Below, in pieces: positions 52,817-63,759 of a stretch of DNA of 64,000 bases (its first letter is position 1; every line of letters begins with the position of its first letter). The translations under genes were made by a program, and so were the position numbers. The stretch is from the NCBI GenBank assembly GCA_951802425.1, contig OX637798.1, positions 3,472,001-3,536,000 of the forward strand, written 5' to 3'. Source of the DNA: Clavaria fumosa. Taxonomy: Eukaryota > Basidiomycota > Agaricomycetes > Agaricales > Clavariaceae. The notes beneath the pieces are model-generated. The model was not told the origin of the DNA. It saw nothing but the letters and a program-made list of their open reading frames with translations, and ran no database searches.

Positions 52817-55800
52817 ATGGCAAACTCAAAACGAAAGGAACATGCCCAGGAGGTTGAACTTGTTCCAGTTTACAACAAACGGTTGCGGAAATCATTTATG
52901 ACGTCACGCAATGTTCAGAAGCACTCTGCTCAATCGCACAATGCTTCGGAGAGCAAAATTCAGTCCACAGCATTTTCCAGTGATTGCCTACCCCCCAAAC
53001 CACTTCACAACAATGTGAAGCAGACTCTGCCTTTTACATTCAATGCAGATGGTGAGCCTGAAGACTTCCGGAATTTTGATACCCAGCAGCTTCCCAAAAA
53101 GAAGAGATGAGGAAAGGTGAGTGAGAACTTTAGGTTTCCACAGCCAATGTTCATGAGCATTCACATGCTCAGACTCAGAATGAATTCCTTGAGGAATGGC
53201 TTCCCTTAAGACCCACCTACATGAGAGAAATCTTGGGATTAGAAGCTCCACCCCCTTCCAATATTTGCCAGGTTTGCAATCAGGAGAACTTCAGGTTTCG
53301 ATGTCATGACTGTTTTTATCGGCCTGGGACCTGCCATGCATGCTGTGCCAAATCCCATGCTGAAACTCCTTTCCATTCAATTGATGTATGGAATGGGGTA
53401 TGCTTCCTGCCATCTGATCTCCTGCATGTTGGACTTGCGATCTACTTGGGTCACCAAGGTTCCCCCTGTCCAGAATACAAAGAGGAAGAGAAAATGATCA
53501 ATTGGAGCAAGATACAGATAATAACTCCAACTCGAATACATTGGGTGCACATCTGCTTCTAATTGTTCACTCTAATGGAGTGTGCCAACGGAGCATACAT
53601 TACTGCCACTGCTCAAATGCCCCTTCCCACCATATACAGCTGCTTCAACATCGTCTCTTCCCTGCCAGCTACAAGAAACCTCAGACTGCTTTCACATTTG
53701 AAGTCCTCAATCGCTTCCACATTGAAGCTATGGAATGCAAAACCTCAGCAGGCACCTTTTACTCCAAGCTAAAGAGATTTACCTCTAATGCTTTTCCAGA
53801 CACTGTGCCAGCAAGTGTACTTTTTTTTGTTTGTCCATTGTACTGACAAGCTGGGCTGACATTAGGATTGATACCGCAAATTGTTGAGAGTATCTCGTCA
53901 ATGGCGAGACTTGACAAATAGAAAGCGATTTGGCTTTGGCCATGACTTGGATAGGGATGCAGGAAATGGCGATCTAGCATTATTCTGCCCTGCTTGCCCA
54001 CAGCCTGGCATTAATCTTCCCAATGACTGGAGAAGTCAACCAGATCAGTAAGTCTCATTTTCGCTGAGTACATGTAAACACTTATGACCAAATGCCAGAT
54101 GGCTTTTTTGGAGATCCATAGTTGTTGATGGAAATTTCTCAGCAGAGCACTTGAAGATGCGAACAGCAGAGAAAGACGTTAGGTTAGCAAATGGAGAGGG
54201 ATATATTGTGGAGGATGCAAACTATCAAAAGCATCTGTCCGAGGGCTTTGAGGTTCGAGATGTAGGTGTCTGACAAGAACTGGTCAACACAGATTAACTC
54301 CTGTAACAGAAATCAAACTGCTCTAATCACAGAGCCATAAGCCAGTCAAATGCTCACTCAGGTCATCTGGAAGCCACTGGGATAGGGGCATGTGCTTGCT
54401 CCCGACATGGCTGCTTTGTACCACATTCTGTGGCTGATTTCCAGAAGGGGGAGTGGTAAGTCATAAATGTATGCACTTTCGCATTTATTCAAAAACATTT
54501 TATGCTTCTTTCCCAGCCACATCAACATTGACTATGCAATTTGCCAGGCTATCAAATACAGGACAGAAGGGATGACAGAGACTCTAGTCATCTACGACAT
54601 CTGTTGTCAGTGGATTCGCAATTTTAACAAAAGAGTCCAAGCAAGCCAGTATTTGTCCTTGCCCCCTTCAACAACAATCATACCTGCAGTGGGCAAGTTC
54701 CATCTGGGGGCACATATTCGTTCCTGTTTTCCACTCTTCTCCTTAAACTTTGTTCATGGTGCAGGCCAACAAGATGGAGAGATTTTGGAGACTCTGTGGT
54801 CAAACCTGAACAAGGTCTCCAGCAGCATCCGGGCCATGAGCAAGGCACATCGCCACGAAGTATTGGATGACTATATGCAAGACTCAAACTGGAAGAAGAT
54901 GGTGGGGATTGGTGAGCATCTCAGATTTTCTAGCACTGTGTTCTTCTATTTTAATACATGCTAAATTTAGTGAAGGCACTCTCTGCGAAGTTCAAGGCTG
55001 CAACAGAAAGTCTTCAACATACCAAAGTTGCATTTGATGATTTGAATAGTGACATCCAACCTGAAATAAGAGAAAAATGGATGAATTCAGAACAGATTGC
55101 TTTGGAATCTCGTGGGGAATACCTGAAGATATATGACATACAATTGGAAAAGAGTAAGTTTTTATACACCTCAGAACTGGAGATAGAAATCTGAAATTGT
55201 CAATGTGAAGCACCATCTCTTGCAGACATCCGGTTAACTCTTTCAGCTAGGGAGAAGGCAACTGGATTACCTTCTGGCATTATCTCATTCATGACCCAAG
55301 GTATGGATCTTGAATGGACTCAGTGAGTGACATGCAGGTTGCAACCAAACCTACAAGCATACTAATGAGACCTTTAGATGTTCGGTTAACTCATTCCAGA
55401 AGAAGAAACTAACAGTGGTGCAGAAACAAAACATTATTGATTGACAGAATGCACTTCAATCCAAAATTGAAGACTTCAACCAACGAGTCTATGCTGTTCT
55501 GGGAGAATTTGAGTGGGATAATCAGGAGATTGTTCCAGAAGACAATGATGGAAAGGAAACACAAGATGACTATCAAGACAGTGATGAGGATGACCTAGAT
55601 GCAGATGACTTTGGTGTGGACAACCAGAAATGCATACAGACCGGGCTCTGGATGCCTTCTACTTTTGGCCGTGATTTCTGCCTAAAAAATGGATGGGGCA
55701 ACATCATGGATCAAGAAATTCAGTTGCGAATAGTGCAGGCAGAGGAGTCACTCGAAGGGCTCAGGCTAGCAATTGGACACAAGTCATTACTTTACAAAAT

Positions 55801-56389
55801 ACGCATTCGAAAATCCAAAACCCAGGCAAGCAAGACCAGGAGCCGCGCAGAGCTCCTCCAAGTGAATGACAAAATCAAGGATCATGCTGGGAGGTACTGG
55901 TGTGCTAGGTCTGCTCTCCTGAGCCTGGGTGCACCTGCCGATATGCTTGAGAAGTTCCAAGCTCTCCAGGACACAGACTTGCAAGTTAATACAGATGTGG
56001 CAGAGGAAAACCGGATTGGGCAGCGAAATGATTCATTAGCATGGTTCTGGAGGATTGGGATGGGAGAGAATGCCGAGAATCCTTGGATGAGTGAAAGTGA
56101 GTCCTGTAATATGTTTTCACATAAGCCCATGCTGACATATCTAAGTATTGAGAGTGAACTGGCTGAGAGCAAAGGCTAGATATGACAGGTGGAATGAGGA
56201 GCTGTTACTGGTGAGACAAGAAATGACATGGGTGTATGCCAACATCAACAAAGGGAATGGGAGAGGAGGAGTATTTGGGCAGAAACACAGCACTTGAATG
56301 GTCACAGAAGTTATGCTAAGAAGCAGACTGTGATGTGGAGGCAGATGATTGAGGCAGCAGTTACTGCCTGGGACGATATTCTGAAATGA
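52817..56389 (+). CDS. CxC2-type KDZ transposase, multi-exon, damaged
   Basis: The ATG at 52817 opens a basic N-terminus. After a short intron comes the CxC2 cysteine cluster (CQVCNQENFRFRCHDC, CHACCAKSH, LGHQGSPCPE). Next are HIQLLQHRLFPASYKKPQTA, DRYRKLLRVSRQWRDLTNRKR and FCPACPQPGINLP. The KDZ core follows: VVDGNFSAEHLKMR (Asp near 54127), GIGACACSRHGCFVPHS, YDICCQW (Asp near 54597), VGKFHLGAH, GAGQQDGEILETLWSNLN, LDDYMQDSNWKKMVG. C-terminal helices run to about 56100, and the last exon (VNWLRAKARYDRWNEELLLV) ends near a TGA at 56387. Defects: TGA at 53108-53110 within the basic segment, a break near 54310, and a frameshift near 56290. KDZ enzymes are DDE-type cut-and-paste transposases. 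Confidence 0.85.
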
Positions 56390-57173
56390 CCACAACTCAA
56401 ATCTTACCCAAACACAATTCATAATGAATGTAGAATAGTTTAATTACAGTTGAGCAGGGACAGGTGCCATCAGGTCGCAGGGCAGAGGCGGCATGCGCAG
56501 CAGGCAGGTGCCAGGCGATGTTGGCAGGGTTCTGGCAGGTAGGGAGAGAGCAGCGAGCTGGCAGGAAGGTCAATTTGTCGAGTGGGCTGTAAAAGAGAAC
56601 AAATGCAACTGCAGTATACAGGGAGGGAGAATAGCGACACAAATAGTACAGACGCAAGGCTAATAAGAGACAAAATTGAGAGCGAGGAGGGAAAAACGAG
56701 AGTGAATGACATAGGTAGGGGACACCGAGGGTGAGAGAGGAGGCGAAGAGGTGAACTCGATATCCCTCACATTTATAAAGGGGAAAATGACTCAGATGAA
56801 GAGCAGACACTAGGATGAAAGGAGAAAAAGAGCCAGGTGGTATGAAAGCAAGGCTCCAACTGTAAACACTGATAAGCAGAGTACAGCAAAGGTAAGTATA
56901 GCGTAAGACCCGGTTAGGAGAGAGAGAGGGAGGCAGTATGAGCCTCTGGGATGCATGGAGCGAGAGACAAGAGGGACAGAGAGGCGCTATGAGCCTCTAA
57001 GGCGCGTGGGGCATAGAGAACCAGATGTGGGGCATCTGGACGCACGGGGCGTGGTATGTGAGGGCAAAGAGACGCACAGAGCGTAGAAAGCACGGATGCC
57101 GGAGGGGGTAAGAGGCACGGGTGCCGGAGGTACGTCTGAGCTCGGGCCACAGATTAAACAGGTTTAAGCCCGG
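56390..57173. other. no gene seen; CpG-rich, with repeated GGCATCTGGACGCACGG words
   Basis: Composition changes abruptly from the CpG-poor KDZ cassette to CpG-rich DNA. The word GGCATCTGGACGCACGG occurs at about 57027 and again at about 57586, with similar surroundings (GGGCGTGG / GGAGCGTGAG). Confidence 0.5.
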
Positions 57174-57464
57174 TCAAAAACAAAAACTAATCTGGTGACT
57201 GAGCAGCTTATTGAGGCGCAAAAAAGCGGGCGGAGTTAGGTGTACACGGAACTGTAGGATGGCCGCAACTTTGGTGAGGTGACCCCCACGATGTCGTTGG
57301 ACGACTTCGTGACGCTTTCGACCAACTTCGGTGTCTGTATTCTGAACATTTTGGTCTTGCGTGTCGATAGACGGTCCAGCAATGTTAACTGATGCCCCTT
57401 GGTTGGATGATTGCTGCTTCGCTTGTGATGTGGATGCCTGTGCTGTATCATCACTCCTTGACAT
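57174..57464 (-). CDS. hypothetical short protein
   Basis: The ATG at 57464 opens 96 residues beginning MSRSDDTAQASTSQAKQQSS, Ser/Gln-rich, then a basic segment (GRKRHEVVQRHRGGHLTKV) and a hydrophobic end. The ATG follows a pyrimidine-rich leader. No domain is recognised; it could be the first exon of something longer or a chance frame. Confidence 0.35.
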   Translation of the reverse strand: MSRSDDTAQASTSQAKQQSSNQGASVNIAGPSIDTQDQNVQNTDTEVGRKRHEVVQRHRGGHLTKVAAILQFRVHLTPPAFLRLNKLLSHQISFCF

Positions 57465-57846
57465 ATTTGAGAATATAAGTAAACATGAGTAAGCAAAAGG
57501 AAAAGGAAAGAGGGAGCGAGGTAGGTTAAGCAGGGGAGGCGAAGATGGGGCCTCTGAGTCGCACAGGGCGAGAGGAGAGATGCGGGGCATCTGGACGCAC
57601 GGAGCGTGAGGCGAACGGATCGCGATACATCGAGGACATGGGATGCAGGGAGCATGAGGGGCACGGACGAGCGCTTGCCAGGACTTTAATATCATGTGAT
57701 TGCGAGCCTGGATTTGACGTGTCATGTGATCGTGAGCATGTAAATGTTGGCCAATTCAGTGTTAGTGTGGGAAATTGCCATGTGATCGTGAGCGTGAGAA
57801 TGTGCGTTGGTTGAAAAACGCCTCGTGCTCATTTTCGTTCCCCGTC

Positions 57847-58362
57847 CTGTCTCTCTCTCAACCACCACCACGCCCACTGCCGACCTTCAGCTAGCTGCTC
57901 CGCTTCGCCTCAACACCATTTTTCACTCAACCGCCGTCATCCCAGCCGCCGACTTAACCGCTCTGCTCCGCCTCGATGCGTTTTTCATTCATTTTCCCGG
58001 CCGCTGACCTTTTGCTAGCTGTCTCTCTCTCAACCACCACCACGCCCGCTGCCGACCTTCAGCTAGCCGCTCCGCTTCGCCTCGACACCATTTTTCACTC
58101 AACCGCTGTCACCCCAGCCGCCGACTTAACCGCTCTGCTCCGCCTCGATGCGTTTTTCATTCATTTTCCCGGCCGCTGACCTTTTGCTAGCTGTCTCTCT
58201 CTCAACCACCACCACGCCCGCTGCTGACCTTCAGCTAGCTGCTCCGCTTCGCCTCGACACCATTTTTCACTCAACCGCCATCACCCCAGCTGCCGACTTA
58301 ACCGCTCTGCTCCGCCTCGATGCGTTTTTCATTCATTTTTCACCGTCCCGGCCACTGACCTT
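57847..58362. repeat. three tandem copies of a 172-bp unit
   Basis: CTGTCTCTCTCTCAACCACC starts each unit at 57847, 58019 and 58191. The copies differ by a few transitions. A C14 run follows at about 58374. A frame is open through each unit but restarts with each repeat, so coding is doubtful. Confidence 0.93.
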
Positions 58363-58411
58363 TTGCTAGCCACCCCCCCCCCCCCCTGCCTCAGCCCCCT
58401 TGCCACCGACG

Positions 58412-58449
58412 ACAAGGCAGCAACCGGATGCATACGGTTGCTGCCTTGT
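58412..58449. repeat. perfect 15-bp inverted repeat with 8-bp loop
   Basis: ACAAGGCAGCAACCG (58412-58426) faces CGGTTGCTGCCTTGT (58435-58449). It sits exactly between the 172-bp and the 94-bp arrays. Confidence 0.9.
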
Positions 58450-58487
58450 GGCCGGTGACATGTTGTCGGTTCCACCGCAACAGGGGG

Positions 58488-58957
58488 CTCCCGACCTGCG
58501 GCGGTCAGTCACGGCTGATGCGGTGTCTGCTCGTTGTTTGATACTGGGGGCTCACAGCCTGGGCGCTGCGGTGCATCCAGGCTCCCGACCTTCGGCGGTT
58601 GGTTATGACTGATGTGGTGTCCGCTCATTGTTTGATACTGGGGGCTCATAGCCCGGGTGCTGCGGTGCATCCGGGCTCCCAACCTTCGGCGGTCGGTCAT
58701 GACTGAAGTGGTTTCCACTCGTCGTTTGATACTGGGGGCTCACAGCCCGGGCGCTGCGGCGCGTCCGGGCTCCCGACCTTCGGCGGTCAGTTACAACTGA
58801 TGCGGTGTCCGCTCGTTGTTTGATACTGGGGGCTCATAGCCCAGGCGCTGCAGTGCGTCCGGGCTCCCAACCTTCGGCAGTCGGTCACAGCCGACGCATT
58901 TCCCGCTTGCCGTTCAAGACTGTGGCCGATACGGTTCCTGCTAGCCGCTCAAGACTG
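58488..58957. repeat. five tandem copies of a 94-bp unit
   Basis: CTCCCGACCTTCGGCGG-type starts lie at 58488, 58582, 58676, 58770 and 58864. Units contain CGCTCGTTGTTTGATACTGG. Differences are mostly C/T and G/A. Confidence 0.93.
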
Positions 58958-59378
58958 GCTCAAGACTGGAGGCTTAGGCAGTAAGTGGATTGCCGTTTCA
59001 GATCTTTCCCTACTGACGGACCTCGCCTCAGGCCGGCAACCAGCCCCGCTTCACCCGGCAACCTTTTTTTTATCTTGCCATCTCGTATTATGTAACAATA
59101 GCAAATGTATTACGTAGGGATCGTGCAGCAGGGTGCCCCCAATGAGGGCCCGCGTTGGGGGTTCCCCCGCTGCGCTTTCCACTAGTTAGTCAGCCTGTCA
59201 AGGAAAGCGAAATAAAAAGTAGAAAAATTGACTCGGACAAAAAAAAGTCCAACTTTTTATCAAATAAGGGGGAACCCTTGCCCGAAAGAGGTGTGATGTC
59301 ACGTGACTCGCCAGATCTGGCAAGGTGGCGAACTGATCGCCGCTGATCAACTTCAACGTCGTGCACGCACAAGAGAAC
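58958..59378. other. no gene seen; upstream region of the H3-tail gene
   Basis: This is a mixed region with a short A-rich tract (59210-59250). No clear TATA box. Confidence 0.5.
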
Positions 59379-59925
59379 ATGGCAAGAACTAAGCAGAATC
59401 TGAAGAAGACAACCGGCAGTCACTCGATCAGGGCACGACTAAGGCTCCCAACCCGCAGTAAGCTCAGCCCCCAAATTTCAAGGGACAAACCCATGCCGGT
59501 AAGCCTAAGCCATCGCGCACCTATGCCCGGCACTGATTATGCCAACAGAAGGTAGACACCACCAGGAACGATAGAGATTGTAAAGATTTTAAATTATTGC
59601 TTAACAATTCATCCTGATCTTTGCTGTGATCCTACTACAGTGGTGTTCTGGCTGTGGTAACGGCAGCGATTCAATCGACTGCGATTTCTGCGAAAGAACG
59701 ATCTGTAACGAATGCTTCCAGATTCCCCGTGGGGAAGCTGCTATAGCAAGACAAGAAGTCAAGTTCAAATGTCCTGCCTGCCACATCTCATCTGAAAACC
59801 GCAAAAACCCCTACGAGGTAGAGCGCGTCTTAGATTCCACCTACTCAACCTTTTTTTACAACAACATTTTAAAGCCCCTCTATCTCCGGGGAAAGCCAAT
59901 GAAGGACTTGATTGGCTGGATCTAG
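59379..59925 (+). CDS. histone H3-tail-like protein with zinc finger, truncated by MITE
   Basis: Exon 1 (59379-59498, 40 codons) starts MARTKQNLKKTTGSHSI. Histone H3 starts ARTKQTARKSTGG, so the contexts of Lys4 and Lys9 are kept. The donor CCG|GTAAGC and acceptor CTACTACAG| (intron 59499-59640) join in phase to WCSGCGNGSDSIDCDFC, TICNECF and FKCPACH, a PHD/ADD-like cysteine cluster that could bind zinc and read histone tails. The stop TAG at 59923-59925 is the first three bases of MITE 4; before insertion the frame ran on through the target site for about 22 more codons (GWI then KAPTLRGNY). A role as H3 mimic, presenting itself to H3K4 or H3K9 enzymes or readers, is inference. The exon join fits in frame and codon phase but is unproven. 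Confidence 0.6.
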
Positions 59926-60234
59926 GCTTGGTCATGAGTCCCGGTCACTCACAGATCTCCACAGGTAAACTCGTGGGAAAACCCATGAGTCAGGAAACTC
60001 GTGAGTCTGAGTTTGCCTACTGTGGGCTTTTTGAGGATCTTTGAGGATCTGAGTCAATGGTCTTGACAAGATTTTGGCTGGTGAATCATCAATTACTTGT
60101 GAGTACTTGTGAGTACTTGTCATGAGTACTCATGGGGATGAGTTTCCCACGGATCCAAGTAAGGCCCCATGCACCATGAGTTACCTGCACACACGGATCC
60201 AGGTGATCCGCAAGTGCACTCGTGACCAAGCCTA
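59923..60234. mobile_element. hAT-type MITE 4 (TIR TAGGCTTGGTCAYGAGT)
   Basis: Ends are inverted copies beginning TAGGCTTGGTCA. An exact 8-bp duplication GCTGGATC lies at 59915-59922 and 60235-60242. The interior has repeated GAGTACTTGT and ATGAGT words and no ORF. It interrupts the tail of the H3-like gene and the 3' region of the convergent gene. Confidence 0.88.
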
Positions 60235-60249
60235 GCTGGATCAAGGCCC

Positions 60250-62814
60250 CCACTCTTCGTGGCAACTACGCACGCCAAAACACCAACTCCCTTGCGATGG
60301 TCAACTGCAGAAGATGAATTAGAAGGATCACCTGAAGTACTATGCGTGACTCACCTTGGAAGACACATTTCTGGTGTAATGGGCCCAAAGTCGACAACCC
60401 CTCCTCATCAAAGTTCAAAGGTGTCATGGGTGTGTTTGTGACCAGGATGTGATGGTGGCGGAAGATCTGTTGGACCTCTGTACTTGCCATCTTCATGAAA
60501 TCTGCCCAGGATGTGATGTATATGGCTGACCCCTTGGGGTCAAATATGGGGGACCTAGCGGCAGGAAAACGATGCTTGGGGACCCTGTTGACATAACCTT
60601 CTTCCACCATTTCGATGATGTCACTCAACACAGGATACTCTTGGAATCCCTGCTCCATTTTGAGAGAGATCTTTGAAGAACAATATGTTTCAAACTCACT
60701 GAATCCTCTGTAGCAAAATGTTCATATACTGTTGGTTCATTATTGGGATTGGCATCAAACATCTTGACCTTAATCACACGTTCATCATCTTTATTGACAT
60801 GTGAGATTAAAATGTTGGATGGTAGTCAAGACTTCACTCACCTTCGGGGGAGGTAGAGAATGTAGCTCCTCAGTCTTCTCACTGTCCTGAATGAGATATA
60901 AGATGAAATGATGCAAGGATGATCATATTACACATACCACTGTGAGATCAATAATAATTCGAACTGGCTTCACAGCCGACTTCTTCCCTGGAAACTTTCC
61001 CCAGCTCCTACTATTATCCTGTGGGGTCATTCCTTTCTCCTTTCTTGCTGCGGGCTCCTCGTCTGACGTCAACTCATCGTCATCTTCCTTGTCTGAGGCT
61101 TGAAGTCGCAGTCTCTTCACTGCCTTTCATACTGGATGACCAGATCGACTTTCTTCTTGGGGTTGTGGGGGCTTTTCCAAGACCTCCTCCTCTTCATTTG
61201 ACTTGAATGCCAGTTCCTGTTCTGGCTCTTTCACTCCCTCACTTCCCTCAGCTGAAGCGACCCAACCCTTATCCCCATAATCCAGCATGGGAAAGATTGG
61301 CGCTTGCTCCATGGGACCAGGGTCAGGAGCAGTAATTGCGATTATGACTTTCCCTTGATCTCACATTCAGCTTTCTTCAGAGACCAAGAAAACAAAATTG
61401 CTTACGGGACTGGGAATACCAATCAATCTCAATTTCTGGACCTTGAAACTTTGTGTGTAGCTCTTGGAACTCAGCGATGAAGGTACTCAAAGCTGCTGAA
61501 GTGTCACTGGTAATGCTTGCCTGCATGAGAGCCTTCCAGAGTGCTTTCTCTGTCAGACCCAAAAATGGTGGCTTTTCATTGCCAAGAGAAATTGCAGTCT
61601 GCGTTTCCAGCTCTGTGAACACTGTTTGATTTAGAACTGAAATGTGCTTACTGAAACTAAGTAACTGTGTCGGACTTGGGACCGTTCAAACCCTCTTGCA
61701 GACAGAGCAAAAAGAGGGGAGATGGCGACACAGTAATGGAAAAGCCTGTGCACATGCTCAAAGAGCATGGGACCCAGATTCTGATCTGTGAGCCTTGAGA
61801 TAAGGCTTGCGGACATTGTAAGACCCTCCCCCTCCAATTGTCTATGTGGAATGAGTTAATCGTGTAATGAGACAAGTACAACTCTGTTCTTACTCATTCA
61901 ATATATTGACCCAGTCTTGGGTAGATTCAGCAAAATCGGTGGCACCATTCTGAAACATTGTTAGTAGTAGTTGTGGTAGTTCACTCATTACTAACCAATC
62001 CAAACCAGGGTGATGGCAAAGGCCATCATCTCAAAGTTGAGCAGGAGGGTTTTGACTTTGATGTCTCGCATTCGCTCGAGCCTGCTGCCAAGGAACTTCA
62101 CCGTCTTGATGAGGCGCTGCTGGTCTGTGGTTGGGTTGGCTGGAAGCACACTAAAGTATGTGGCTGGATTTTGAAGAGGATCCATGCTTTGAAAACCATG
62201 AGATCCCTGGGCCTTCTGAATCAGCTTGACCCAATCTTTTATCATCGCAATAAACTAAAAGATATAAGATACTTGGACAAGGGCAGGGAATTTGACACAC
62301 CTCTTGAACCTTCTTTGGGACTTGTGGAAACTCAGAGCGAGGGCTCAACTGAACAGGACAAACTTCATTTCCTAAGGCAAACACCAAACAGTCCAATAGC
62401 GAATGGCGAAAAATGAAATGGGCAGCACCCATCAGAGCGGACATGTCATGCTTGCCCCATTTGCCTTCACTCATTATGTCAGCAAAAGGGGTGCAGAAGT
62501 ACTCATTGACCGCCTTCTCCTTCTTGATTGCAGTGTGTCCTGGATGCATGCCGAAATTATCTAAAGATTGGGCAATTAACTGTCAATAAACTTTGATCAG
62601 AACATGAGCCCAAGTTTATATATATGTATTCAACCTTGCAAAGTGAAACTTGTTCTTCTCCAACATTTGGATGGTTTCCCAGCCAAGTCGCAACATTATC
62701 TTCGAGGGGTCCATGTTGGGAGATGACGTTGGTCATCCAGGGATACCTCTTGAAGACTGTGCTGGCACGGATGGTCTCTGGGTTGAAGATCGTAAGAGAT
62801 TTTGAAGTGGACAT
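60250..62814 (-). CDS. multi-exon gene of unknown function, convergent with the H3-tail gene
   Basis: The ATG at 62814 starts MSTSKSLTIFNPETIRASTV. Following exons, separated by plausible 45-70 nt introns, read SLDNFGMHPGHTAIKKEKAV, YFCTPFADIMSEGKWGKHDM, GAAHFIFRHSLLDCLVFALG, then DWVKLIQKAQGSHGFQ. A Glu/Ser-rich segment with a basic patch (KAVKRLRLQASDKEDDDEL) follows, with a TGA before it at about 61124. The end reads YITSWADFMKMASTEVQQIF, HHILVTNTPMTPLNFDEEGL, STLGPLHQKCVFQ. The last block loosely recalls segments upstream of the JmjC domain in fungal proteins, but no iron-binding motif is present, so I do not assign it. The 3' end was disturbed by MITE 4. At least one stop suggests decay. 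Confidence 0.4.
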
Positions 62815-63757
62815 GGTGTTGCGTAGTCGGGAGAGTTCAAGTAAAATGATAAACTTGATGGTGGTGGCAGTGCCTGGGATCCCAACTGTTACAGGTCACA
62901 TCACATGTCACATTTGGGAATATGAACTTGTTGTCATCTCGGTGAGTGGACTTGCCAATTTTTACTTTAGTAGGTTTGACAAGGTCTTCATGTTACAAAG
63001 TATTAGCACTAGCAGTTAACCCGTGCTATGCCACGGTTGATGCACTTAAAGTTTACATAAGTCGTCACTCAATCGTAACAGTAATGACGACAAAGCGCGT
63101 GCGACATCTACCCTGTGTAAAACTAAGATGTAGACCCACTCGGTGGTGGCTGTTCCTCCACCCTACTGGTCTTGAGACGCTTCGAATTCGATGAACCAGT
63201 CCGAGAAAAATTGAATTTGAGTTTGCTGGGACTCATGTCAATGTAACCGAAGCATTCAAACTAACGTCTTCCATCTCAAAGCCATAGATTCCGCAGTAGA
63301 GTCATGGTGTTCCCACATCCAAGACCAGACTGAAATATGCAGTAGAGCAATAAAGCAAAGCAGAAGGAGTGGCACAAAAAGGAAAGCAGAAAAAGTTTGA
63401 GACAATGAAATGAGTGAGTAGAGGGCAAGCAAAGACCCCAAAAGGAAACAGAGGGATAAACGAAAGGAAAGGCAGAACCAGACAGCTGAGTGAGTAGAGT
63501 ATATGCATGTCGAGCGCGACGCCATCACGTGAATGCACCACGTGCTTTTGACGTTTGACTTTGACGTTGGTCTCGCACGTGATACCGACCTTCCTTTGTA
63601 GTATAGATGTGCTTCTGCTCAGCATCATGCTGTGCATGTGCTCGGAGTGAGACATTAGTCATTGTCAATGCCCATCCCCCAAATGTGGTGGGCTCATATT
63701 GGTTGTATCCCAAAAGGCATCAATATGGCAGGGAACCTGGTATGCAATGAATGCACA
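62815..63757. other. no gene seen
   Basis: Short frames only. Near 62867 the sequence GTGCCTGGGATCCCAAC..TCACAT resembles segments at about 50801 (ACACCTGGGATCCCAACC) and 41452 (GTGCCTGGAATCCCAGG), a possible dispersed repeat end. Confidence 0.4.
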
Positions 63758-63759
63758 TA

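Noticed and set aside
60266..60658. JmjC demethylase assignment
   Set aside because: Only a loose resemblance to a segment upstream of JmjC domains; no His-x-Asp/Glu..His motif in the window.
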